Shown: positions 8,734 through 15,526 of the stretch, piece by piece
How the letters are laid out: each line of letters begins with the position of its first letter
Numbering within the stretch: the first letter of the stretch is position 1
Assembly: GCF_003730195.1 (NCBI RefSeq)
Contig: NZ_QWGG01000013.1
Coordinates: forward strand, 62,001 to 126,000
Direction: 5' to 3'
DNA: 64,000 nucleotides
Source of the DNA: Halosimplex salinum
GTDB lineage: Archaea; Halobacteriota; Halobacteria; Halobacteriales; Haloarculaceae
Translations under genes and position numbers: made by a program
The notes under the pieces: model-generated
What the model was told of the DNA's origin: nothing
The model's input: the letters and a program-made list of their open reading frames with translations, nothing else
The model's database searches: none

Positions 8734-8866
8734 GTGAACACGTGGGATCTCGCATCGATCCCGGCTCTCCGAAGTCGTCGGTCTGCTGTTCCCGACGGTC
8801 GCGCTGGGCTCCGTCGTCGTGCTCGGCGTCCTGCTGGTTCTGAACGACAACGCGTTCGAGCGGTGA
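8734..8866 (+). pseudogene. small membrane-protein frame with an apparent +1 frameshift
   Basis: From CTC at about 8779 to the TGA at 8864-8866 one frame reads LSEVVGLLFPTVALG then SVVVLGVLLVLNDNAFER. This is a clean membrane helix with strong G/C third positions, but no start codon precedes it before an in-frame stop. A second frame from GTG at 8734 reads VNTWDLASIPAL and then would need one base skipped near 8780 to join it. Together they would make a roughly 44-residue membrane protein. Either the gene is broken, decoding shifts, or the sequence has an error here. AGATATTT at 8709-8716 could promote it, shared with the divergent aldolase gene. Confidence 0.4.
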
Positions 8867-8915
8867 ACTGCGCCCTCTCGCAACCGTTTTCTGACAACGG
8901 GTCGAACCGTGTCGT

Positions 8916-9125
8916 ATGCCAGGGCGTGCAACCGATTCCCCGCTCGGTCGCGTATTCGGCGCCGCGGGCGCCGCGATCGCCGTCGCCCTCCTGATCCTCG
9001 ACCGGACGACCGATCTCGCAGTCCCGTACGGCTACGACGGGGACGCGTTCGTCCTCGGTGCGGTCGTCGCGCTGATCGCCGTCGTCGCCGTCGGCTGGCG
9101 GTACCGCGATCGCCTGACCGGCTGA
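8916..9125 (+). CDS. small two-helix membrane protein
   Basis: A 69-residue protein with two hydrophobic helices (about 13-28 and 44-60) separated by a DRTTDLAVPYGYDGD loop and ending in basic WRYRDRLTG. There is no signal-peptidase or enzyme motif. It lies between the aldolase promoter region and the Lhr helicase gene on the plus strand. The pattern is that of a conserved haloarchaeal small membrane protein of unknown role. Confidence 0.65.
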   Translation: MPGRATDSPLGRVFGAAGAAIAVALLILDRTTDLAVPYGYDGDAFVLGAVVALIAVVAVGWRYRDRLTG

Positions 9126-9237
9126 GGGTCGTCCGGCGACGCCCGACCCGGTAGGCGACCCGTGACCCGGCCGACCACTTTCACCCCACGGTCCAAACCC
9201 ACTTGACGGCGCGGCCCTAACCGAACGGCAAGACCGA

Positions 9238-11979
9238 ATGGGAGGACGCGAGTTGCTCGACGCGGCAGACGTGGGGGTCGATTCCGCCGCGGTCGATATC
9301 GACGACGGTGACGTGCTCTACCTGTTAGAGCCACCGGTCCGCGAGTGGTGGGTCGAGGAGTTCGGCGCGTTCGTCTCCGAGAACGGCGGCTTCTTCACGC
9401 CGCCGCAGAAGGAGGCCGTCCCGCTCATCCACGAGGGCGAGAACGCGCTGATCGCGGCGCCGACTGGCTCTGGGAAGACGCTGGCGAGCTTTACGTCCAT
9501 CATCAACGAACTCTTCCGCCGCGACCGCGCCGACGGGCTGGAGAACTCCGTCTACTGCCTGTACGTCTCCCCACTGAAGTCGCTCGCCAACGACATCCAC
9601 CGCAACCTGGAGGTGCCGCTGGACGGCATCACGGAGAAACTGGACGAACGGGGCGAGGACGTGTCGATCCGTCACGCCATCCGCCACGGTGACACGAGCG
9701 ACGCCGACCGGCAGAAGATGCTGAAAGAGACGCCCCACATCCTCAACACCACGCCGGAGACGCTGGCTATCCTCCTCAACTCGCCGAAGTTCCGCGAGAA
9801 GCTCCGCACGGTGGAGTACGTCGTCGTCGACGAGATCCACAGCCTCGCCGAGAACAAGCGCGGGACGCACCTCTCGGTGTCGCTGGAGCGACTGGAGTCG
9901 CTGGCTCACGGGTCACCGACCCGGATCGGCTGTTCGGCGACGGTCGAACCGCTCGACGCGATGGCCGAGTTCCTGGTGGGCCAGGAAGCGCCGGGCGGCG
10001 CCCCCCGCGACTACGAGATAGTCGACGCCCGCTTCGCCCGCGAGTTCGACATGGAGCTCACGTGTCCGACCGACGACCTCGTGAACACGCCGCCGGACGT
10101 GGTTAACGACCGCTTCTATCGCGACCTGCACGACCTGATACAGGACCACACGAACACACTCGTCTTCACGAACACCCGGTCGGGCGCCGAACGCGTCCTC
10201 CACAATCTCCGGGAGCGAAACGAGGAGTACGACGAGGGCAACTCCGGCTGTCACCACGGCAGTCTCTCGAAGGACCGTCGCCAGGCGATCGAGCGACAGC
10301 TCAAATCTGGCGACCTCGACGTGGTGACCACCTCGACGAGCCTGGAACTGGGCATCGACATGCCCCACATCGACCTGGTGGTGCAGGTCGGCTCGCCCAA
10401 GTCCGTCGCCGCGCTGCTCCAGCGAGTGGGCCGCGCGGGCCACCAGCTCGGCGAGACTGTCACCGGTCGGGTCGTCGCGCTCGACCGCGACGAACTCGTC
10501 GAGTGCGCGGTGATGCTCAAGAAGGCCCAGGAGGGGTTCGTCGACCGCGTGTTCGTCCCGGAGAACGCGCAGGACGTGGCCGCCCAGCACGTCTACGGGA
10601 TGGCCATCGCCGAGATCCGACCGGAGGCCGAGATACGCGGGATCCTCGAACGCGCCTACCCGTATCGGAACTACGCCGACGAGGAGTGGGAGTCACTGAT
10701 GCGGTATCTCACCGCCGACTACGACGGGATGGAGGACAAGAACGTGTACGCGAAGGTGTGGCGCGACACGAACGACGCCCCCGACGGCGAGCACCACTAC
10801 GAGGAGTACCCCGTCGGCGAGCACCTGATGGGCAAGCGCGGCCGGCTCGCGCGCGTCATCTACATGACCAACATCGGGACGATCCCCGACTCGTTCACCT
10901 GCGACGTGTACACCCGCACGGGCGACGACTGGGCCGGCCAACTGGACGAGTCGTACCTCGACACCCTCGAATCGGGTGACGTGTTCGTGCTCGGCGGCGA
11001 CCGCTTCGAGTACCGCTACCGGCGCGGGTCGAAGGTGTACGTCGATCCGACGAACTCGCGCCCGACCGTCCCGTCGTGGTTCTCCGAGCGCCTGCCGCTG
11101 TCCTACGACCTGGGTCGGGAGATCCTGACCTTCCAGCGGGAGCTCCTCGACAGACTCGACCGCGGCGGCGCCGGCGCTGTCCGCCACTGGCTCCGGGAGT
11201 ACCCGCTCGACGAGAACAGCGTCAGGGCCGTGGCGCGGATGTTCGAGGAGCAGGTGAAGTATTCGGGCTTCGAGAGCGTCAGCACCGACGAGCGACTCGT
11301 CGTCGAGGAGGAACTCGACCGCGAGGAGTACGAACGGCGCTACTACGTCCACTCGAACTACGGGCGGCGGTTCAACGACGGCTTCTCCCGCCTACTGGCC
11401 TACCGGATCGCGCAGGCGGCCAACGCGAACGTGCAGGTCGCCGTCGCCGACAACGGCTTCTCCCTCTCGATGCCGCTGAACCGGAAAGTGGACGTGACGG
11501 GCATCGTCGACGACCTCGGGCCGGCGGACGTGCGCCCGGACCTGCGGGCGAGCCTCGACGGCACGGACCTGCTCCAGCGGTACTTCCGGATCAACGCGAC
11601 GCGGGCGCTGATGATCCTCAAACGCTACAAGGGCTACGAGAAGTCCGCGAGCGAGCAGCAGGTCAACTCCGAGATGCTGCTCGGCTTCGCGGAGGACCTG
11701 GATGGGTTCGCCGTCATCGAGGAGACGTACCGCGAGATACTCGAAGACAAACTCAACGTCGACGCCATCGAGGACGTGCTCGGTGCGATACGGGACGGCG
11801 CCGTCGCGGTCGAACACTACCGCGTCGACTCGCCGTCGCCGCGCGCGTTCGGTCTCGCGACGCTGATGGCGTCGGACGTGGTGCTCGCGGAGGACGAGAG
11901 CGAGGTACTCCAGCGCTTCCACGAGCGCGTCGTCGCCGAGATAGAGGGATCGTCCGGGGTCGGCAGCGAGTCCGACTAG
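9238..11979 (+). CDS. lhr: Lhr-type superfamily 2 ATP-dependent helicase
   Basis: A 913-residue DEAD/DEAH-like helicase. Motif I is APTGSGKT (about 72-79), motif II is DEIH (about 197), followed by GCSATVEP (III). Helicase C-domain motifs TSTSLELGIDMPHIDLVVQ and QRVGRAGH (V/VI) are clear. After about residue 440 come the winged-helix and Lhr C-terminal regions. Lhr proteins are large helicases linked to DNA repair or RNA metabolism in archaea; the exact substrate is not visible. The N-terminus is slightly extended before the Q-like segment PPQKEAVPLI. It is transcribed alone, with about 110 bp upstream. Confidence 0.92.
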   Translation: MGGRELLDAADVGVDSAAVDIDDGDVLYLLEPPVREWWVEEFGAFVSENGGFFTPPQKEAVPLIHEGENALIAAPTGSGKTLASFTSIINELFRRDRADGLENSVYCLYVSPLKSLANDIHRNLEVPLDGITEKLDERGEDVSIRHAIRHGDTSDADRQKMLKETPHILNTTPETLAILLNSPKFREKLRTVEYVVVDEIHSLAENKRGTHLSVSLERLESLAHGSPTRIGCSATVEPLDAMAEFLVGQEAPGGAPRDYEIVDARFAREFDMELTCPTDDLVNTPPDVVNDRFYRDLHDLIQDHTNTLVFTNTRSGAERVLHNLRERNEEYDEGNSGCHHGSLSKDRRQAIERQLKSGDLDVVTTSTSLELGIDMPHIDLVVQVGSPKSVAALLQRVGRAGHQLGETVTGRVVALDRDELVECAVMLKKAQEGFVDRVFVPENAQDVAAQHVYGMAIAEIRPEAEIRGILERAYPYRNYADEEWESLMRYLTADYDGMEDKNVYAKVWRDTNDAPDGEHHYEEYPVGEHLMGKRGRLARVIYMTNIGTIPDSFTCDVYTRTGDDWAGQLDESYLDTLESGDVFVLGGDRFEYRYRRGSKVYVDPTNSRPTVPSWFSERLPLSYDLGREILTFQRELLDRLDRGGAGAVRHWLREYPLDENSVRAVARMFEEQVKYSGFESVSTDERLVVEEELDREEYERRYYVHSNYGRRFNDGFSRLLAYRIAQAANANVQVAVADNGFSLSMPLNRKVDVTGIVDDLGPADVRPDLRASLDGTDLLQRYFRINATRALMILKRYKGYEKSASEQQVNSEMLLGFAEDLDGFAVIEETYREILEDKLNVDAIEDVLGAIRDGAVAVEHYRVDSPSPRAFGLATLMASDVVLAEDESEVLQRFHERVVAEIEGSSGVGSESD

Positions 11980-12017
11980 CACTGGGCGGGCGAGGGGCCG
12001 CGCCGACCGCGTCCGTC

Positions 12018-13004
12018 TCACATCGAGGTGACGGTGACCTCGATCACGTCGGCGGTGTCGGGGTAGGAGTGCATGTCGTCGACGTCGTTGATGCGGCGGA
12101 TCGTCGCCATCTCCTCCGGGCCGGTGTCGGGGCCGTCCTGTCTGGGGGCCTGGTCCGCGCCGACGCCGGGCTCCTGGTTCTCCTCGGTGCCGGCGTCCCA
12201 GAGGACGAGTTCGTCGGTCACGTCGCCGTCGACGGGCTCGCCGTCCTCGTACAGCGAGACGCCGCTGGGTTCGGGCGCGTAGAACAGGTCGTTGGACTGG
12301 ACGAACATCGTGGCGAGCGTCAGACTGTGGTCGTGTCCGGCCTCGACTTCGAACGAGTAGCTCTCGCCGGGCGTCAGCGGGGCGGCCTCGCTCCCACCGT
12401 CCGGCGTCGCGACGGCACCGGCGGTGTCCACGCCGTCCGCCATCTCGACCTCGGACGCGAACGCGTCGGGCGACCCGTCCTCGGCGAGTGATTCGAGGCC
12501 GTCGCTGGCGCCCCCTCCCGCAGCGAACGCCGTCACGTCGTCCGTGTGGACGGCGTAGGCCGTCGGCGAGAGCGGCACCGCCAGGTCGTCGCCCTCCGAG
12601 GTGGTGAGCGTCCCGGGCTCGGAGACGTTGGTGACCGTCACCTCGAAGGTGTGCACGGACGTCATCCCGTCGTCGGTCTCGTCCATGCCGTCGTCCATCG
12701 AGTCCGTCTCCTCTCCCGTTCCGTCGTCCATCCCGCCGTCCGTCTCGTCCATGCCGTCACCGCCCATGTCGTCGGTTTCGTCCATCCCGTCGGCCATCGA
12801 ATCGGTCTCGGACATACCGTCGTCCGTATCGCCGCTCATCGCGTCCGTCTCGGTCGTCCCGTCGTTCATGCCCGCGTCGTCCATCTCGTCGGTCTCTTCG
12901 CCCCCGCCGTCTCCGCCGTCGTTCAGACAGCCAGCGACGGCTGCGACGGCGATGCTGGCGGCGGTCCCGCGGAGAAAGGCGCGTCGGTCTCTGTCGTCTG
13001 TCAT
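12018..13004 (-). CDS. Tat-exported spondin-domain lipoprotein
   Basis: A 328-residue secreted protein. The N-terminus has a Tat motif (RRAFLRG, 7-13), a hydrophobic stretch and a lipobox ending in Cys26 (AVAGC), so it is probably membrane-anchored outside the cell by lipid. Residues of about 30-115 are a low-complexity linker of repeated GMDETD-like units rich in Asp, Met, Thr and Gly. The C-terminal 200 residues (FEVTVTNVSEPGTL, LSPTAYAVHTD, LTLATMFVQSNDLFYAPE) match the spondin N-domain fold found in bacterial and archaeal secreted proteins. GCTTAAC near 13035-13042 is a probable promoter box. Confidence 0.85.
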   Translation of the reverse strand: MTDDRDRRAFLRGTAASIAVAAVAGCLNDGGDGGGEETDEMDDAGMNDGTTETDAMSGDTDDGMSETDSMADGMDETDDMGGDGMDETDGGMDDGTGEETDSMDDGMDETDDGMTSVHTFEVTVTNVSEPGTLTTSEGDDLAVPLSPTAYAVHTDDVTAFAAGGGASDGLESLAEDGSPDAFASEVEMADGVDTAGAVATPDGGSEAAPLTPGESYSFEVEAGHDHSLTLATMFVQSNDLFYAPEPSGVSLYEDGEPVDGDVTDELVLWDAGTEENQEPGVGADQAPRQDGPDTGPEEMATIRRINDVDDMHSYPDTADVIEVTVTSM

Positions 13005-13076
13005 GGTGACGTCCGAGGCGGCGCCCGGAGCCCTGTTAAGCGATTTTCGAACTCCCCTCCGAGGGCCGGCAAACTC

Positions 13077-13117
13077 CGTTCGAACCGCGTTCGAGGTCCG
13101 TTCGAACTCCGTTCAAA
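13077..13117. promoter_or_regulatory. four CGTTCGA elements phased every 11 bp
   Basis: CGTTCGA begins at 13077, 13088 and 13099, and the variant CGTTCAA at 13110: four copies exactly 11 bp apart. They lie 73-113 bp upstream of the spondin lipoprotein start and end before the larA stop. Helical phasing suggests cooperative protein binding on one face of the DNA. Confidence 0.5.
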
Positions 13118-13139
13118 ATTCGACCTCACCCCGCCCCGC

Positions 13140-14363
13140 TCAGACCAGTAACGTGTCGAGCGCGTCGGGGACGACGAGCACCTCGCTCCCCGGTTCGACG
13201 GCCTCCGCGACCGATTCTCGGGCGTGCATCAGACACTCCTCGACCACCTCGGGGTGCTCGCTGTTCGTGACGAACACGTCGTGGTCGCGGAGGACGCGGG
13301 CGACGACGAACGCCCGCTGGGCGCCGGGGTCGTACCCCTCGCGCATCGCCTCGTAGAGCGCGTCGGCGCTCTCGGCCGTCGAGAGCCACTCGTAGAAGCG
13401 CTGCTCGCCGGTTCCGTCACCGGCACCCTCCGGGAGCGCCGCCGGAATCACGATTCGACCGCCGTCCCGGAGCGGGTTGTGCGCGCCGAGCGCGACGTAG
13501 GTCGCCGCCCGCGTCGTCTGGTAGAGGTTGGCGTCCTTCGGCGCGCCGACGCCCGCGACGACCGCGTCGTAGCCGTCTTCGACCGGTGTCGCGAGGGCGT
13601 CCCGGGCGGTGTCGGCGAGGTCGCGAACCACCGCCCGGGGGTCGCCCGCCGCCGCGCCGAGGATGCCGCTGGGCCCGTGGGTGACGTTGAGCGAGTACTC
13701 GACGCCGACGAGGTCGCCCGCCTCGTCGAGGAACTCGCGGAACGGGTTGTCGTCGACCCGCCCGAGGCGGACGCCCTCCCGGCCCAGCAGCGCCGGGCCG
13801 TGGGAGTAGCCGATCTGCGACTCGCCGCCCGCGCCGATAACGACCGTCTTCGCGCCCCCGGAGAAGCCGGCGTACTGGTGAGGCTCGACCATCCCCGTCG
13901 CGAGGACGGTGTCCACCTTCGCGAGCGTCTCGTTGATCTCGATCGGCGTTCCCTCGACCGTCCCGACCTCGACGGTCGCGTCGGGATCGTGATTCACGGC
14001 CAGATCCGCGTGTTCGCCGAGCGCGCGCTCTATCTCGTCGTCGCTCATCGGCCGGTGGAGGCCGAGGCCGAGGATCACGGTCACCTGTTCGCGGACGACG
14101 CCTGCCGACCGCAGTTCGTCGAGCAGCACGTCGAGCAACACGTCGTCGGGCGTCGCGCGGGTCACGTCGGTGACGACGATTCCGACGGTGTCGTCGGGGT
14201 CGACGCGGCGGGCGAGTCGCGGGCCGTGCGGGTCGGCGACGGCCGCTTTGGCCGCGGCGCGCACGTCGACTGGCTCGCCGCCCGGCGGTCGACAGACGGT
14301 CACCTCGCACTCCGGGAGCGAGACGGAGACGGTCCCGTCGCCCAGCGGGAGGTCGACTGACAT
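13140..14363 (-). CDS. larA: LarA-family nickel-dependent lactate racemase (DUF2088)
   Basis: A 407-residue cytoplasmic enzyme of the LarA family, which uses a nickel-pincer nucleotide to racemise lactate or related 2-hydroxyacids. Visible family residues are the Arg in VTDVTRATP, His in GLGLHRPM, His and Lys in EPHQYAGFSGGAKTVVIG and His in GYSHGPALLG. No larB, larC or larE cofactor genes are in the window; they must be elsewhere if the protein is active. The ATG at 14363 matches the start of homology. The substrate may differ from lactate, since several LarA paralogues act on other hydroxyacids. Confidence 0.9.
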   Translation of the reverse strand: MSVDLPLGDGTVSVSLPECEVTVCRPPGGEPVDVRAAAKAAVADPHGPRLARRVDPDDTVGIVVTDVTRATPDDVLLDVLLDELRSAGVVREQVTVILGLGLHRPMSDDEIERALGEHADLAVNHDPDATVEVGTVEGTPIEINETLAKVDTVLATGMVEPHQYAGFSGGAKTVVIGAGGESQIGYSHGPALLGREGVRLGRVDDNPFREFLDEAGDLVGVEYSLNVTHGPSGILGAAAGDPRAVVRDLADTARDALATPVEDGYDAVVAGVGAPKDANLYQTTRAATYVALGAHNPLRDGGRIVIPAALPEGAGDGTGEQRFYEWLSTAESADALYEAMREGYDPGAQRAFVVARVLRDHDVFVTNSEHPEVVEECLMHARESVAEAVEPGSEVLVVPDALDTLLV

Positions 14364-14440
14364 GGAACGGGATTGGGCGCGCCGGCCCGAGAGCCTACCG
14401 GTCGCCGGCGTTCGACGGCTGTCGACGAGGGGACGGACGG

Positions 14441-15289
14441 TCAGTCGGACGCGCTCACGCTGTCGAACTCGGGGACTCGGCCGACCAGCGACGGGAGCGC
14501 GATGATCCCGAACGCGAGCGCGACGTTCACCACGGCGGCGGCGAGCAGCACGGTCTCGACCGCTTCGGCGGCTATCAGCGCGACGCCGACGAACGCGACG
14601 CCGGCGACGTTGACGATGGTCCGCTCCACTCGCGACCGGAACCGGTCCGAACTCGAATGCCAGAGCGCCGCGGCGAAGCCGCCCAGACTCCCGCCCAGCG
14701 CGAGCGCGGCGTCCCCCGTGTCGGTCGTCACGAGCACCGCGGGGACCGAGAGGACCACCGCGAGTCCGAAGACGACCGCCGGCCCCCGTTCCAGTGCGAC
14801 GGCGAGCACGCCCAGCATCACGAGTCCGACGGCGTACCCCGCGAGGATGTCCCCGAGGTAGTGAACGCCGAGGACGACCCGCGAGAGGCCGATGGCCGCG
14901 ACCAGCGCGCCCACGCCGACGACGGCTCTGGCGTCGCGGACCCGGTCGAACGCGATCAACGCGCCGCCGTAGACGGTCGTCGCCGCGATGGCGTGCCCGC
15001 TCGGGAACCCGACGGGACTGGGCTCGACCGGGTAGCGCTGGACGGCGGCCGGCGGCCGCGGCAGGTCGAACCAGTACTTCAGGGCGAGCGTCACCGCTAC
15101 CGCGACGAACGCCACGCTGATGACCGCGAGCAACTCGCGCCGCCGTCGGTGGTCGTTCCAGTAGGCCAGCGACAACCCGATCATCAGGAACTTCGCGCTC
15201 CCGAGCGCGGTTATCACCCAGAACACCGGGACCAGCTCGGCCGGGACGACCTCCCGGAACACCTCGCTCGCCTCGACCAGCCGGATCAT
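14441..15289 (-). CDS. PAP2-family membrane phosphatase
   Basis: A 282-residue polytopic membrane protein with the three phosphatase signature motifs: KYWFDLPRP, PSGHA and SRVVLGVHYLGD. These are the phosphatidic-acid-phosphatase/haloperoxidase catalytic Lys/Arg, His and Arg/His sets. It likely dephosphorylates a lipid pyrophosphate or phosphatidate at the membrane. The first motif sits at about residue 75 after two helices, and several further helices follow the third. ATG at 15289 is chosen because AAAATATAAG (15323-15314) lies about 29 bp upstream; earlier ATGs overlap that box. Confidence 0.88.
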   Translation of the reverse strand: MIRLVEASEVFREVVPAELVPVFWVITALGSAKFLMIGLSLAYWNDHRRRRELLAVISVAFVAVAVTLALKYWFDLPRPPAAVQRYPVEPSPVGFPSGHAIAATTVYGGALIAFDRVRDARAVVGVGALVAAIGLSRVVLGVHYLGDILAGYAVGLVMLGVLAVALERGPAVVFGLAVVLSVPAVLVTTDTGDAALALGGSLGGFAAALWHSSSDRFRSRVERTIVNVAGVAFVGVALIAAEAVETVLLAAAVVNVALAFGIIALPSLVGRVPEFDSVSASD

Positions 15290-15355
15290 ATCGTAGCACC
15301 ACCGCTGCATCGGCTTATATTTTCGCACACCACTACGAGGCGAAGCCCGACGAAC

Positions 15356-15493
15356 CTAGTCATAAACGCTCGCCACGGAGTGAAAGTGAAACGGTCCACA
15401 ACTAGATATAAATCTCCGCCACACGGTGAAAGTGGAGCGACGACTCACTAGTGAAAAGTGATAGCCACGGGGTGAAAGTGGAACGACGCGGAC
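15356..15493. repeat. 46-bp tandem repeat, three copies
   Basis: Three units with CTAG at 15356, 15402 and 15448, and a core like GCCACGGNGTGAAAGTG at 15372, 15418 and 15464: exactly 46 bp each time. Units also share an AT-rich step (ATAAA or AAAAGTG) after CTAG. The array is between the 3' end of the Dna2 gene and the PAP2 promoter. It differs from CRISPR because there are no unique spacers between identical repeats. Confidence 0.85.
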
Positions 15494-15526
15494 GACGGCC
15501 GCTACCGTCGCGTCGGGCGATTCGCC

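Noticed and set aside
14364-15302. Long upstream extension of larA across the PAP2 gene
   Set aside because: The extension is out of frame with PAP2 but overlaps its catalytic motifs; conserved LarA sequence begins at the ATG at 14363.
15356-15493. CRISPR array
   Set aside because: Only three copies, similarity spreads over the whole 46-bp unit, and there are no unique spacers or cas genes.
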